Positions 1-9,094 of a stretch of 64,000 nt of DNA are shown in pieces (position 1 is the stretch's first letter; the number at the start of each line of letters is the position of its first letter). Location of the stretch: the NCBI RefSeq assembly GCF_004762045.1, contig NZ_SJOM01000007.1, positions 2,289,555-2,353,554 of the forward strand. Direction: 5' to 3'. This DNA is from Mycobacterium sp. DL99 (GTDB lineage Bacteria > Actinomycetota > Actinomycetes > Mycobacteriales > Mycobacteriaceae). The notes beneath the pieces were generated by a model. That model was given only the letters and a program-made list of their open reading frames with translations, did no database searches and was not told where the DNA came from. Made by a program: the position numbers and the translations under genes.

Positions 1-420
1 CGGGCCAAGGTGGCCCAGGAGAAGGTCATCACCGAGTCCGGGCTGCCGTACACGATCGTGCGGGCCACGCAGTTCCAGGAATTCGCCGAGGCCATCACCG
101 GGACGCTGGTGGTGGGCGGCGAGGTACGCGTCCCCGATGCCCGGATCCAGCTGATCTCCGTCGACGACGTCGCCGCCGAGGTGGCCAAGGTCGCCCAGGG
201 CGCGCCGCTGGGAGGCATCGTCAACATCGGCGGGCCCGACAAGATCTCGTTCGCCGACATGGCACGCGCCGTGCTGGCCAAGCAGGGCGACGACAAGCCG
301 GTCGTGATCGATCCGCAGGCAACGTATTTCGGCACCGCCGTCGACGACGACAGCCTGGTGACCGGCGACGACGGGATCCTCGGTGAAACTCGTTGGGTCG
401 CATGGACCGGGGCTCACTGA
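1..420 (+). CDS. SDR/NmrA-like NAD(P)-binding oxidoreductase, C-terminal part
   Basis: The gene enters from the left edge, so only its last 139 residues are visible. The segment has features of the C-terminal half of atypical short-chain dehydrogenases of the NmrA/NAD-dependent epimerase type: an ITESGLPYTIVRATQFQEF stretch (after the catalytic Tyr-Lys helix in this family), a strand carrying VPDARIQLISVDDVA, and a GGIVNIGGPDKISF segment. The Rossmann GxxGxxG motif would lie upstream of the window. Such proteins bind NAD(P)H and act as oxidoreductases or redox sensors; the substrate cannot be read from this fragment. The stop is two bases before the ATG of the cupin gene, so the two are probably cotranscribed. 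Confidence 0.75.
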   Translation, partial: RAKVAQEKVITESGLPYTIVRATQFQEFAEAITGTLVVGGEVRVPDARIQLISVDDVAAEVAKVAQGAPLGGIVNIGGPDKISFADMARAVLAKQGDDKPVVIDPQATYFGTAVDDDSLVTGDDGILGETRWVAWTGAH

Positions 421-421
421 C

Positions 422-832
422 ATGCCTGTCACAGCGGAGCAGGAAAAAGCCCTCCACGATGCGATGACTGTGATCGCCACCGCGACACCGCCGTTCATCC
501 CGCCGAATGCCGAGGTGATGACGACGATCATCGAGTGGCCCGCGGGATCCCCAGGGGCGCCGCCACACCGGCATCCGGCCGGACCCGCCTTCGGCTATGT
601 GCTGGAGGGCGAGATGCTTTTCGAGCTGGAGGGCGAGGCGCCGCGGGTGGTGAAGGCGGGGGAGGCCTTCTGGGAGCCCGGCGGTGACGTCATCCACTAC
701 TCGGATGCCAACAACCGTGACGACATTCCGCTGAAGTTCCTCGTCAACATGCTGTGTGTGCCAGGTGAACCCATGCTCGTCATCGTCGAAGACGAGGAGC
801 TCGAGGCCCGCAAGGACCGGCGAGTTCGCTGA
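422..832 (+). CDS. Cupin-domain protein
   Basis: A 136-residue single-domain cupin. Motif 1 is recognisable around residues 47-64 (PPHRHPAGPAFGYVLEGE, metal-binding His49 and His51), and motif 2 around residues 80-95 (GEAFWEPGGDVIHY, His92), separated by the usual short spacer. Small cupins bind a divalent metal in a beta-barrel and may be dioxygenases, isomerases or ligand-binding proteins; the exact role is not visible. I chose the ATG at 422 because it follows the preceding stop by one base and the upstream in-frame extension is just the tail of the SDR gene in another frame. The end overlaps the nitroreductase start (ATGA), indicating one operon of SDR, cupin and nitroreductase. Confidence 0.82.
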   Translation: MPVTAEQEKALHDAMTVIATATPPFIPPNAEVMTTIIEWPAGSPGAPPHRHPAGPAFGYVLEGEMLFELEGEAPRVVKAGEAFWEPGGDVIHYSDANNRDDIPLKFLVNMLCVPGEPMLVIVEDEELEARKDRRVR

Positions 833-1491
833 TGGCCGAGTTCGGAGACGTCGTCCGGTCGCGTCGTTCGTCGCGAATGTTTCTGCCGGACAAGCCTGTT
901 CCGCGTGAGCTCCTGGACGAGGCGCTCGCGTTGGCCGTGCGGGCGCCGTCGAACTCGAACACGCAACCCTGGCACGTCTTCTTCGCGACCGGCGAGCGGC
1001 GCATCCGATTGGTGGACGCGCTGCTCGCCGCGGTCGAGGCGGCACCGCCGGCGGTCGGCTCCGCGGGCCTTCCGCCGCGGTTCGCTTACCTGCGCCGCGA
1101 GAGCGGCGCCCTGGTCTACGGGGCAATGGGGATCGCCCGCGACGACGCCGAGGGACGCTGGGCGGCCCAGAAGCGCAACTGGGAGTTCTTCCACGCGCCC
1201 GTCGCCGGGGTGGTCTGTATGCACCGGGATTTCACCAACGTCGACGCGATGGGGGTCGGGATGTTCCTGCAGACCCTGCTGTTGGCGTTGAACGAACGGG
1301 GACTCGGCAGTTGCGTGCAGGTGTCCATCTCGTTCTATCCGGACGTACTGCGCGAACAACTGGACGTTCCCGACGATCTGACGATCCTGAGTGGGCTGTC
1401 GATCGGCTATGCCGACCCCCAATTTGCGGCGAATCACCTGGACACACCGCGCAACCCGATCGGCGAGAACGTGGTGTTCCTGCAGGACTGA
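832..1491 (+). CDS. Nitroreductase-family FMN oxidoreductase
   Basis: 219 residues with the signature of the FMN-dependent nitroreductase fold: an N-terminal RSRRSSRMF segment (Arg/Ser that contact FMN phosphate), an APSNSNTQPWHV motif at about residues 37-48, and a C-terminal GLSIGYAD strand typical of the family. These enzymes use NAD(P)H through FMN to reduce nitro compounds, quinones or flavins as cytosolic homodimers. The length is normal. The ATG overlaps the stop of the cupin gene by one base, so translation is probably coupled. Substrate is unknown. The operon ends here; the next gene starts 87 bases downstream. Confidence 0.88.
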   Translation: MAEFGDVVRSRRSSRMFLPDKPVPRELLDEALALAVRAPSNSNTQPWHVFFATGERRIRLVDALLAAVEAAPPAVGSAGLPPRFAYLRRESGALVYGAMGIARDDAEGRWAAQKRNWEFFHAPVAGVVCMHRDFTNVDAMGVGMFLQTLLLALNERGLGSCVQVSISFYPDVLREQLDVPDDLTILSGLSIGYADPQFAANHLDTPRNPIGENVVFLQD

Positions 1492-1578
1492 CCGGCAGCC
1501 CAAAAAGTCACCTGGCGCTCACAGACATGTCACACAGGCGATGCCGTATGGAGACCCGGCTGGGCGACCGTGCTGGTT

Positions 1579-2427
1579 ATGAGCACTGCATCTGTACTCA
1601 TCGCCGCTGACCACGCCGACAGCGCCGCGCCCGATGCGCCGCGCTACACCCTGTTGTTGTCCGCCGATCCCGAGCTCATCGAAGCCGCCCAGCGGCTCCG
1701 TCACGACGTGTTCACCTCCGAACCCGGATTCGCCCTCACCGGGGCTGCCGATGGACGGGACGCCGATCGATTCGACGAGCACTGCGACCACCTGCTGGTA
1801 CGTGAGGACCGCACCGGCGAGTTGGTGGGCTGCTACCGGATGCTGCCCCCACCCGGCGCCATCGCCGCGGGCGGGCTCTACACCGCCACCGAATTCGATG
1901 TCCGCGGTCTCGACGCACTACGGCCGTCCCTGGTCGAAATGGGCCGTGCGGTGGTGCGGACCGACCACCGCAACGGCGCCGTCGTCCTGCTCATGTGGGC
2001 GGGCATCCTGGCCTACCTCGACCGCTCCGGGTACGACTACGTGACGGGCTGCGTTTCGGTGCCGGTCGCCGGGAACGCCGACGGCCCACCTGGAACCCAG
2101 ATCCGCGGGGTACGTGACTTCGTGCGGCGTCGCCACGCCGCGCCCGCCGAACACACGGTGTACCCGTACCGGCCGGTCGTCCTGGACGGCAGAGGGCTCG
2201 ACGAAATCGACCCGCCGTCGCGGACCACGGTGCCTCCGCTGATGCGGGGCTACCTGCGCCTGGGCGCCCAGGTGTGCGGGGAACCCGCCCACGACCCAGA
2301 CTTCGGGGTCGGGGACTTCCCGGCTCTGCTGGACAAACGCCGCGCCGATGTCCGCTACCTCAAACGCCTGCGCTCCGTCTCGGCCGCAGCCGACATGGCC
2401 GACGGGACGGCCGGGGGCGCGTCATGA
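1579..2427 (+). CDS. GNAT-family acyltransferase (OlsB/hemolysin-like, Rv3027c type)
   Basis: 282 residues. The central part (about 30-140) resembles the acyl-homoserine-lactone synthase/ornithine N-acyltransferase branch of the GNAT fold: RLRHDVFTSEPGF near the start, then ELVGCYRMLPP and LVEMGRAVVRTDHRN, which match the acyl-donor binding core of OlsB-type proteins. Family members transfer a fatty acyl group from acyl-ACP to an amine. The next gene is a PlsC-like acyltransferase whose start overlaps this stop (ATGA); OlsB/OlsA pairs make ornithine lipids, so a two-step lipid acylation is a reasonable inference. The order matches Rv3027c-Rv3026c in M. tuberculosis. The ATG at 1579 gives a better N terminus than the TTG nine bases upstream. 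Confidence 0.78.
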   Translation: MSTASVLIAADHADSAAPDAPRYTLLLSADPELIEAAQRLRHDVFTSEPGFALTGAADGRDADRFDEHCDHLLVREDRTGELVGCYRMLPPPGAIAAGGLYTATEFDVRGLDALRPSLVEMGRAVVRTDHRNGAVVLLMWAGILAYLDRSGYDYVTGCVSVPVAGNADGPPGTQIRGVRDFVRRRHAAPAEHTVYPYRPVVLDGRGLDEIDPPSRTTVPPLMRGYLRLGAQVCGEPAHDPDFGVGDFPALLDKRRADVRYLKRLRSVSAAADMADGTAGGAS

Positions 2428-3266
2428 GCACCGCCACGAGTGAACATTCCTGGCTGCCCAAGGCCTCGTGCGACGGCAGTTGCGTGCATGCCGGCGGCGC
2501 CGATGCCGGCCGTCGGATCGTGGTCTGGACCCGCACCACGGTGCGGGTGGTCATGGCCGTTCTTCTGGCGCCCGGGGTGCCGCTGCTGGCGGTGCCGATG
2601 CCGGGCCGCTCACACGTGCAGCGCTTCTACTGCCGGTTGATGCTGCGCTGCTTGGGGGTACGAATCGCCTTGTCGGGCGGACCTATTCGTAACCTGAAGG
2701 GCGTGCTCGTGGTCAGCGGCCACGTGTCTTGGCTGGATATCTTCACGGTCGGTGCGGTGCTGCCCGGCTCGTTCGTGGCCCGTGCCGATCTGGTCGAGTG
2801 GCCGGCGGTGGGCCGGCTGGCCCGGGTGATGAAGGTGATCCCGATCGACCGGGGCAGCCTGCGCCGGCTGCCCGCGGTGGTACACACCGTGGCCGAGCGC
2901 CTGCGCGCGGGGCACACGGTGGTGGCCTTCCCGGAGGGCACCACCTGGTGCGGCCTGGCCTACGGGCCGTTCCGGCCGGCGATGTTCCAGGCCGCGATCG
3001 ACGCGGCCCGGCCGGTGCAGCCGCTGCGGCTGGTCTACCGCCACCGCGACGGCCGGCCGTCGACGATTCCGGCCTTTGTGGGGGAGGACACCCTGTTGCG
3101 ATCGGTGCGGCGGGTCATCACCGCACGTCGCACGGTGTGCCATGTCCATGTGGGGTCGCTGCAGCTGCCGGGAGACGACCGGCGGGCACTGGCGGGCCGC
3201 TGCGAGGCGGTGGTGCGCGGCCACCAGGAGCTCCCCGGCGCACCCGCGCACGTCCTGGTGGCCTGA
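2424..3266 (+). CDS. Lysophospholipid acyltransferase (PlsC/AGPAT family)
   Basis: 280 residues of the 1-acyl-glycerol-3-phosphate acyltransferase family. Motif I (HX4D) is [10 protein letters not shown] at about residues 98-107, and the acceptor-binding motif is [12 protein letters not shown] at about 167-178. A hydrophobic stretch ([18 protein letters not shown], about 42-59) could be a membrane anchor. It would acylate a lysophospholipid or an N-acylated ornithine lipid at the inner face of the cytoplasmic membrane. ATG at 2424 overlaps the stop of the GNAT gene, so the two form a translationally coupled pair, matching Rv3026c/Rv3027c. The exact acceptor lipid is inference. Confidence 0.85.
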   Translation: MSTATSEHSWLPKASCDGSCVHAGGADAGRRIVVWTRTTVRVVMAVLLAPGVPLLAVPMPGRSHVQRFYCRLMLRCLGVRIALSGGPIRNLKGVLVVSGHVSWLDIFTVGAVLPGSFVARADLVEWPAVGRLARVMKVIPIDRGSLRRLPAVVHTVAERLRAGHTVVAFPEGTTWCGLAYGPFRPAMFQAAIDAARPVQPLRLVYRHRDGRPSTIPAFVGEDTLLRSVRRVITARRTVCHVHVGSLQLPGDDRRALAGRCEAVVRGHQELPGAPAHVLVA

Positions 3267-3313
3267 GGCGGCTGGAGGGACGGTCGCCTGCCAGCGGCTA
3301 TCCTAGGAGGGTT

Positions 3314-4540
3314 ATGGCCTCCATCCTGACCTCCACCTCAGGCCGGCCGGTCTATCTCGATCACGCCGCCACCACCCCGATGCACGCCACTGCCATCGAG
3401 GCGATGACCTCTGCATTGGCCACCGTCGGCAACGCGTCGTCGCTGCACGGTTCCGGCCGGATGGCGCGTCGCCGGATGGAGGAGGCCCGCGAGACGCTGG
3501 CCCGCCTGCTGGGCTGTCGCCCCTCGGAAGTGATCTTCACCGCCGGTGGCACCGAGAGCGACAACCTCGCCGTGAAGGGCATCTACTGGGCCCGCCGCGA
3601 TGCCGAGCCGGCGCGGCGCCGGATCATCACCACCGCCGTCGAGCATCACGCCGTTCTGGACGCCGTGCAGTGGCTGGTCGACCACGAGGGTGCCGAGGTG
3701 ACCTGGCTGCCGGTCGACGCCGAGGGCGCCGTCGCACCCGAGTCGCTGCGCTCGGCGCTGGAGGCGGGCGACGGACCCGCTGACGTGGCCCTGATCAGCA
3801 TCATGTGGGCCAACAACGAGGTCGGCACGATCATGCCGATCGCCGAGCTGGCCGCCATCGCGGCCGAGTTCGAGGTCCCGATGCACAGCGACGCCATCCA
3901 GGCCGTCGGACAGATCCCGGTCGATTTCACCGCCACCGGGCTGGCGGCGATGAGCGTCGCCGCGCACAAGTTCGGCGGTCCGATGGGAATCGGCGCGCTG
4001 GTCCTGCGTCGGGACACCGCGTGTGTGCCCCTGCTGCACGGCGGCGGGCAGGAGCGCGACGTCCGGTCCGGGACACCCGACGTGGCCGGCACCGTGGCGA
4101 TGGCCGCGGCCGCGGAGGTGGCCATCGGCGGGCTCGCCGAACACAGTGCCAGGGTGCAGGCGCTGCGGGACCGGCTGATCGAAGGTGTGCTGTCCACGAT
4201 CGAGGACACCTACGTCAACGGGCCGCGTGGAGCCGACCGGCTTCCGGCCAACACCCATTTCACATTCCGTGGCTGCGAAGGCGATTCGCTTCTGATGCTG
4301 CTCGACGCCAAGGGCATCGAATGTTCCACCGGCTCGGCGTGCACCGCCGGCGTGGCGCAGCCGTCGCACGTCCTGATCGCCATGGGCGCCGACCCGGCCA
4401 CCGCGCGGGGATCACTGCGATTCTCGTTGGGGCACACCAGCACCGACGCCGACGTCGACGCTGTGCTGCAGGTGCTGCCCGCGGCGGTCGAGCGGGCCCG
4501 GCAGGCAGCGCTGGCCAGCGCGGGGAGGACGTTCTCATGA
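3314..4540 (+). CDS. iscS: Cysteine desulfurase IscS
   Basis: 408-residue class V aminotransferase-fold enzyme that removes sulfur from L-cysteine and passes the persulfide to tRNA thiolation and Fe-S assembly. Visible landmarks are [14 protein letters not shown] near the N terminus, [10 protein letters not shown] for PLP phosphate binding, VEHHAVLD (His stacking on PLP), the PLP lysine in [12 protein letters not shown] (Lys219), and the mobile-loop nucleophile in [12 protein letters not shown] (Cys337). The ATG at 3314 has an AGGAGG ribosome binding site five bases upstream; a TATCCT element lies at 3299-3304. The stop overlaps mnmA, the direct sulfur acceptor, as in M. tuberculosis Rv3025c-Rv3024c. 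Confidence 0.96.
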   Translation: MASILTSTSGRPVYLDHAATTPMHATAIEAMTSALATVGNASSLHGSGRMARRRMEEARETLARLLGCRPSEVIFTAGGTESDNLAVKGIYWARRDAEPARRRIITTAVEHHAVLDAVQWLVDHEGAEVTWLPVDAEGAVAPESLRSALEAGDGPADVALISIMWANNEVGTIMPIAELAAIAAEFEVPMHSDAIQAVGQIPVDFTATGLAAMSVAAHKFGGPMGIGALVLRRDTACVPLLHGGGQERDVRSGTPDVAGTVAMAAAAEVAIGGLAEHSARVQALRDRLIEGVLSTIEDTYVNGPRGADRLPANTHFTFRGCEGDSLLMLLDAKGIECSTGSACTAGVAQPSHVLIAMGADPATARGSLRFSLGHTSTDADVDAVLQVLPAAVERARQAALASAGRTFS

Positions 4541-5607
4541 GAGTCCTTGTCGCGATGAGCGGCGGCGTGGATTCCTCGGTGGCCGCCGCACGGATGGTCG
4601 ATGCCGGCCACGATGTCGTCGGAGTGCACATGGCGCTGTCCTCGGCGCCGGGGACGCTGCGCACGGGATCCCGGGGTTGCTGCTCCAAGGAGGACGCCGG
4701 CGATGCCCGCCGGGTGGCCGACATTCTTGACATCCCGTTCTACGTATGGGATTTCGCCGACCGGTTCAAGGACGACGTGATCGACGATTTCGTCGAGTCG
4801 TACGCCCGCGGCGAGACCCCGAACCCCTGTGTGCGGTGCAATGAGCGGATCAAGTTCTCTGCGCTGGCGGCGCGGGCGCTGGCGCTCGGTTTCGACGCGG
4901 TGGCCACCGGTCACTACGCACGGCTGTCCGACGGCCGGCTGCGCCGCGCGGTAGACGCCGACAAGGACCAGTCCTACGTCCTGGGTGTGCTGACCGCCGA
5001 ACAACTGTCACATGCGCTCTTCCCGATCGGTGACACGCCCAAGTCGCAGATCCGGGCCGAGGCCGCCGAGCGTGGCCTGGCCGTCGCGAAAAAGCCTGAC
5101 AGCCACGACATCTGCTTCATTCCCTCCGGAGACACCCAGGCGTTCCTCGGTGCGCGGATCGGGGTCCGCCGCGGCTCGGTGATCGACAACGAGGGCACGG
5201 TGCTCGCCGAACACGAAGGCGTGCACGGTTTCACCATCGGACAGCGCAAGGGTTTGGGTATCGCGGGACCGGGTGCCGACGGCCGGCCTCGCTACGTCAC
5301 GGCGATCGACGCCGATACGGGCACAGTGCGCGTCGGACCGGCCGAAGACCTCGAAATCTGGGAACTGGTCGGCGACAAGCCCGTGTTCACCAGCGGGGCC
5401 GCGTTGCAGGGGCCGGTGGAATGCCAGATTCAGGTGCGGGCGCACGGCGGGATCACCGACGCGGTGGCCGAGCTGCGCGACGGTCGGCTGGCGGTATCCC
5501 TGCGGGCACCGCTGCGCGGGGTGGCCCCGGGCCAGACCATGGTGCTGTACCGGCCCGACACCGACGGTGACGAGGTCATCGCCAGCGCCACCATCGCGCG
5601 CGTATGA
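4537..5607 (+). CDS. mnmA: tRNA-specific 2-thiouridylase MnmA
   Basis: 356 residues. MnmA puts the 2-thio group on the wobble uridine of tRNA-Lys, -Glu and -Gln using ATP and persulfide sulfur delivered from IscS. The N-terminal PP-loop is [15 protein letters not shown] at about residues 5-19. The catalytic cysteine pair is Cys101 in [13 protein letters not shown] and Cys193 in DICFIPSGD. The RKGLGI segment and the C-terminal beta-barrel are present, so the protein is full length. The ATG overlaps the iscS stop by four bases (ATGA). Also annotated trmU in mycobacteria. Confidence 0.96.
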   Translation: MRVLVAMSGGVDSSVAAARMVDAGHDVVGVHMALSSAPGTLRTGSRGCCSKEDAGDARRVADILDIPFYVWDFADRFKDDVIDDFVESYARGETPNPCVRCNERIKFSALAARALALGFDAVATGHYARLSDGRLRRAVDADKDQSYVLGVLTAEQLSHALFPIGDTPKSQIRAEAAERGLAVAKKPDSHDICFIPSGDTQAFLGARIGVRRGSVIDNEGTVLAEHEGVHGFTIGQRKGLGIAGPGADGRPRYVTAIDADTGTVRVGPAEDLEIWELVGDKPVFTSGAALQGPVECQIQVRAHGGITDAVAELRDGRLAVSLRAPLRGVAPGQTMVLYRPDTDGDEVIASATIARV

Positions 5608-5617
5608 GCGCGTTCGC

Positions 5618-6628
5618 ATGAGTCTCTTCGCAGCGGCAACCGGTATCGGTTCCTGGCCGGGCACCCAGCCGCGGGCTGCCGCAGAAGTTGTCGTCGGTGA
5701 ACTGCACACCCTGTCGCACCTCGTGGAACTGCCTGCGCGGGGAATCGGCGCCGACCTCATCGGTCGGGCCGGGGCCCTGTTGGTCGACATCGCCATCGAC
5801 ACCGTGCCGCGCGGGTACCGCATCGCCGGTGGCCGCAGTGCTGCGCTGCGGCGGGCGGTGAGCCTGCTCGGCGAGGACATCGATGCGCTGGAAGAAGCCT
5901 GGGAGCGCGCGGGGCTGCGGGGCAGCGGGCGCGCCGTCAAGGTGCAGGCGCCCGGACCGATCACGCTGGCCGCCCAGCTGGAACTACCCAACGGACATCG
6001 GGCCATCACTGATCATGGTGCGTTGCGGGATCTTTCGGCTTCCCTGGCCGAGGGGCTGGCGATCCACCGTGCCGAGGTGGCCCGGCGGTTGGAGACCCCG
6101 GTGGTGGTCCAGATCGATGAACCGTCGCTGCCCGCCGCGCTGGCGGGCCGGCTGTCCGGGGTCACCAGTTTCACCCCGGTGCATCCCGTGGACGAACCGT
6201 TGGCGATCAACCTGATCGAGGCCTGTGTGGCAGCGGCTGGCTCCGATGTCGCATTGCACTGCTGCGCTCCCGAGATGCCGTGGAAGGCGTTGTTGCGCAG
6301 CGCTGTTCACGCTGTGTCGGTCGACGTCTCGACTCTGACGCCCGCGGATCTGGACGGTGTGGGGGAGTTCGTCGATTCGGGGCGCACTGTGCTGCTCGGC
6401 GTGGTGCCCTCGACCGCGCCCGAGGGCAGGCCGTCGGTCGAAGAGGTCGCCAAGGCGGCGGTCGCGCTGACCGATCGACTCGGGTTCGCCCGGGCCGTGC
6501 TGCGTGACCGCATCGGCATCACGCCGTCCTGTGGGCTGGCCGGCGCCACCTCCCAATGGGCGCGCACTGCGGTGGAACTCACGCAGAAGGCCGCCGACGC
6601 GTTCGCCGAAGATCCCGAGGCCATCTAG
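5618..6628 (+). CDS. MetE C-terminal-like protein (cobalamin-independent methionine synthase family)
   Basis: 336 residues corresponding to a stand-alone C-terminal, zinc-binding half of cobalamin-independent methionine synthase; the position after mnmA matches Rv3015c. It begins ATGIGSWPGTQPRAAAE, the usual start of this TIM barrel. Zn-ligand-like residues are present: the His-Cys of ALHCCAPEMPW and the Cys of ITPSCGLAG, with GVVPST between. Full-length MetE also needs an N-terminal folate-binding barrel that is missing, so methyl transfer from methyltetrahydrofolate to homocysteine is doubtful; archaeal-type MetE paralogues use other methyl donors. I chose ATG 5618, eleven bases after the mnmA stop. 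Confidence 0.85.
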   Translation: MSLFAAATGIGSWPGTQPRAAAEVVVGELHTLSHLVELPARGIGADLIGRAGALLVDIAIDTVPRGYRIAGGRSAALRRAVSLLGEDIDALEEAWERAGLRGSGRAVKVQAPGPITLAAQLELPNGHRAITDHGALRDLSASLAEGLAIHRAEVARRLETPVVVQIDEPSLPAALAGRLSGVTSFTPVHPVDEPLAINLIEACVAAAGSDVALHCCAPEMPWKALLRSAVHAVSVDVSTLTPADLDGVGEFVDSGRTVLLGVVPSTAPEGRPSVEEVAKAAVALTDRLGFARAVLRDRIGITPSCGLAGATSQWARTAVELTQKAADAFAEDPEAI

Positions 6629-6633
6629 TTAAA

Positions 6634-6695
6634 GCAACCAAAAGGTTGCGCGTTATTGGCGATGGACTTAGGCTGAAAAGCAACTGAAAGGTTGC
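6634..6695 (+). promoter_or_regulatory. Promoter with two palindromic ArsR-type operators
   Basis: Two nearly identical 16-bp inverted repeats flank the promoter of the SRPBCC-arsR operon: GCAACCAAAAGGTTGC at 6634-6649 and GCAACTGAAAGGTTGC at 6680-6695. Between them TTGCGC (6646-6651) and TAGGCT (6669-6674) are spaced 17 bp, a plausible sigma-A promoter. The first operator overlaps the -35 and the second covers the start of the transcript and the ribosome binding site two bases before the ATG. The palindrome is what a dimeric winged-helix ArsR protein would bind; the regulator encoded at 7189-7512 is the natural candidate (inference). Confidence 0.7.
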
Positions 6696-6697
6696 AT

Positions 6698-7192
6698 ATG
6701 AGTACTGATCGGATCGAGAAAGAAGTTCTGCTCAAGGCGTCCCTGGACCGGGTGTGGCGGGCCATCAGCGATGCCGAGGAATTCGGTCGCTGGTTCGGGG
6801 TCCGGTTCGACGGGCCGTTCGTCGCCGGGGAATCGGTCAACGGGGTGATGACGCCGACCGAGGTCGATCCGGACGTGGCGGTGTCCCAGGAGCCGTACGC
6901 GGGCGAGGCGGCCAAGTGGCACATCGTCGCATTGGAACCGCCGCACCGAATGGCCTACCGCTGGCATCCCTACGCCGTGGATGCCGACACCGACTACTCG
7001 GCCGAACCGACCACGTTGGTGGAGTTCACCTTGACCGAGGCTGAGGACGGGGTGCTGCTCCGGATCGTCGAGTCCGGATTCGACGCGATCCCGGCCCACC
7101 GTCGGAGCGCGGCGTTCGAGTCCAACAGCGAGGGGTGGGCCATCCAGGCCGAACTGGTGCGCAAGTACCTCGCGCTCGGTGAGCCGGTGTGA
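6698..7192 (+). CDS. SRPBCC (AHSA1/START-like) domain protein
   Basis: 164 residues with the helix-grip fold of the activator-of-Hsp90-ATPase-like SRPBCC family: an N-terminal EKEVLLKASLDRVWRAISD strand-helix, then FGRWFGVRFDGPF, and a long C-terminal helix. These proteins enclose a hydrophobic pocket for a small ligand; no enzymatic residues can be assigned. The ATG follows the second operator by two bases, and its last four bases overlap the GTG of the ArsR gene. An SRPBCC gene coupled to an ArsR repressor is a common actinobacterial pair; the trigger is unknown. Confidence 0.85.
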   Translation: MSTDRIEKEVLLKASLDRVWRAISDAEEFGRWFGVRFDGPFVAGESVNGVMTPTEVDPDVAVSQEPYAGEAAKWHIVALEPPHRMAYRWHPYAVDADTDYSAEPTTLVEFTLTEAEDGVLLRIVESGFDAIPAHRRSAAFESNSEGWAIQAELVRKYLALGEPV

Positions 7193-7512
7193 CGGCCACA
7201 GTCGCCGAGCGCGCACCACTTTTCGACGCGCTCGGCGATCCCAACCGGTTACGGATCGTCACCCGGCTCTGTGAGGCTGGTCCGTGTTCGACGGTGCAAC
7301 TGACGCAGGTGATTCCGGTGACACGTCAGGCCGCGACCAAGCACTTGCTGTTACTGGAGGCGGTGGGTCTGGTGACCAGTGATCGCAAAGGCCGCGAACG
7401 GATCTGGCGGATCCAGCCCGAACCTCTGGTGCAGGCCAGTGACTACCTGACGGCGCTGTCGCGGCGCTGGGACAGCGCGATCGACCGCCTGCGGGCCTAC
7501 GTCGAGGACTAG
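7189..7512 (+). CDS. ArsR-family winged-helix transcriptional repressor
   Basis: 107 residues, the usual length for ArsR repressors. The winged helix runs PLFDALGDPNRLRIVTRL, then GPCSTVQLTQV and the recognition helix TRQAATKHLLLLEAVGLV, followed by a wing (TSDRKGRERIWRI). The metal-site ELCVCDL motif of arsenic or cadmium sensors is absent, so it probably senses a protein ligand or small molecule rather than a metal. GTG at 7189 overlaps the stop of the SRPBCC gene. Autoregulation through the paired palindromes at 6634-6695 is expected. Its stop overlaps the convergent ligase gene by four bases. Confidence 0.9.
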   Translation: MTATVAERAPLFDALGDPNRLRIVTRLCEAGPCSTVQLTQVIPVTRQAATKHLLLLEAVGLVTSDRKGRERIWRIQPEPLVQASDYLTALSRRWDSAIDRLRAYVED

Positions 7513-9083
7513 TTGTCGCGCAGCTCCCGGCGCAGGATCTTGCCGGCGGACGACTTGGGGATCGCCTCGATGAACTCGACCTGCCGCACCTTCTTGTAGG
7601 GCGCCACCAGGCCGGCCACGAACGCCATCACTTCATCGGCGCTCAACTCGGATGAGGGCTGTTTGACCACAAAGGCTTTCGGCACTTCCTCGCCGGATTC
7701 CTTGTCCTGCACACCGATCACCGCGGCATCGGCGATGCCGGGATGGCCCAGCAGCACAGCCTCCAGTTCGGCGGGCGGGACCTGGTAGCCCTTGTACTTG
7801 ATGAGCTCCTTCAGCCGGTCGACGACGTAGACGCAGCCGTCGGAATCGACCTGGGCCAGATCCCCGGTGTGCAGGAAGCCGTCGGCGTCGATGGTCTCCC
7901 GGGTCGCCGCCTCATTGCCGAGGTAGCCGGCCATCACGTTGGGCCCCTTGAACCACAGCTCGCCGGTCTCGCTCAAACCCTCTGCCGGGATCTCGATTTC
8001 CTTGCCGGTGTCGGGGTCGACCAGCTTGCTCACACCGTTGGGAACGGTCCATCCGCACGAGTCCAGCGGTGCGATCGTGCCGACCGACGCCAGTCCACCG
8101 TCATGCGGGGTGATGTGGCTGACCGGGCTCAGCTCGCTCATGCCATAGCCCTGAGACACCGTGCAGCTCAATCGATCTGCCACGGCGCGACCAAGGTCGG
8201 CATCGAGCGAGGCCGCACCGGACAGGACCGCGCGCAGTGAGGACAGGTCATAGGAATCGACCAGTGGGTGCTTGGCCAGGGCGACGGCCACCGGTGGGGC
8301 GATGTAGACGAACGTGCACCGGTGGGTCGCGATGTTGTCCAGGAATTCAGTGAGGTCGAACGACGGCATGATGACGAGTTGGGCGCGCGCGTGCAGGGCG
8401 GCGTTGAGCAGCACCGTCATGCCGTAGATGTGGAAGAACGGCAGCACTGCCAGCAGCCGGTCATCGGCGGTCATGCCCTGCAGCGGGCGGATCTGTGCCA
8501 CGTTGGCGGTCAGGTTGGCGTGGGTGAGCATGACGCCCTTGGGGTTCGCCGTGGTGCCCGAGCTGTAGGGGAGTGCGGCCAGATGCGTGGCCGGATCGAA
8601 GCTCACGTCGGGTGCCGGGCCCTGCGCACCGAGGCCGTCGCCGTCGAGCACCACCACCTGGTCGGGGGCCAGACCCGCGGCGGCCGCGCCCTCGGTGGCC
8701 TGCGGCAGCAACGCGCTCACCGTGACCAACAGGCGCGCCTTCGAATCCTTGAGCTGCTTGGCGATGTCACGCGCGGTGAACAGCGCGTTGACGGTGGTGG
8801 CGGTGGCGCCCGCGCGCAGGATCCCGTGGAACGCGATCGCGAAACCCGAACTGTTGGGGGACAGCAGTGCCACCACGTCGCCGACGCCGATGCCGCGCGC
8901 CGCCAGCCCGCCGGCGAACGCGTCGATCCGGTTCACCAGGTCGCCGTAGCTGGTCTCGGTACCGGACTTGGCGTCCACCATGGCGATCCGGCCGGCATCG
9001 GCCGCTGACATGCCGGCGAACAGGTAGTCGTAGACGCTGACGGCAGGCAGGTCGACGTCGGGGAATGGGCTGGCGAAACTCAT
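7509..9083 (-). CDS. AMP-binding acyl/aryl-CoA ligase (4-coumarate-CoA ligase-like)
   Basis: 524 residues of the ANL superfamily. Motifs in order: the P-loop LPYSSGTTANPKGVML, the substrate-pocket motif QGYGMSELSPVSH, ELWFKGPNVMAGYLGN, the hinge region HTGDLAQVDSDG, and the C-terminal catalytic lysine in PKSSAGKILRREL. It activates a carboxylic acid as acyl-AMP and forms the CoA thioester in the cytosol. The pattern is closest to 4-coumarate-CoA ligase/FadD types, but the acid cannot be predicted. ATG at 9083 (MSFASPFPDV) was chosen; the in-frame sequence upstream belongs to the next gene. The 3' end overlaps arsR tail to tail. Confidence 0.88.
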   Translation of the reverse strand: MSFASPFPDVDLPAVSVYDYLFAGMSAADAGRIAMVDAKSGTETSYGDLVNRIDAFAGGLAARGIGVGDVVALLSPNSSGFAIAFHGILRAGATATTVNALFTARDIAKQLKDSKARLLVTVSALLPQATEGAAAAGLAPDQVVVLDGDGLGAQGPAPDVSFDPATHLAALPYSSGTTANPKGVMLTHANLTANVAQIRPLQGMTADDRLLAVLPFFHIYGMTVLLNAALHARAQLVIMPSFDLTEFLDNIATHRCTFVYIAPPVAVALAKHPLVDSYDLSSLRAVLSGAASLDADLGRAVADRLSCTVSQGYGMSELSPVSHITPHDGGLASVGTIAPLDSCGWTVPNGVSKLVDPDTGKEIEIPAEGLSETGELWFKGPNVMAGYLGNEAATRETIDADGFLHTGDLAQVDSDGCVYVVDRLKELIKYKGYQVPPAELEAVLLGHPGIADAAVIGVQDKESGEEVPKAFVVKQPSSELSADEVMAFVAGLVAPYKKVRQVEFIEAIPKSSAGKILRRELRDN

Positions 9084-9094
9084 GGCGCTTCCGA

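Noticed and set aside
3338..4369. 343-codon frame antisense to iscS
   Set aside because: Shadow frame; IscS motifs on the plus strand are complete.
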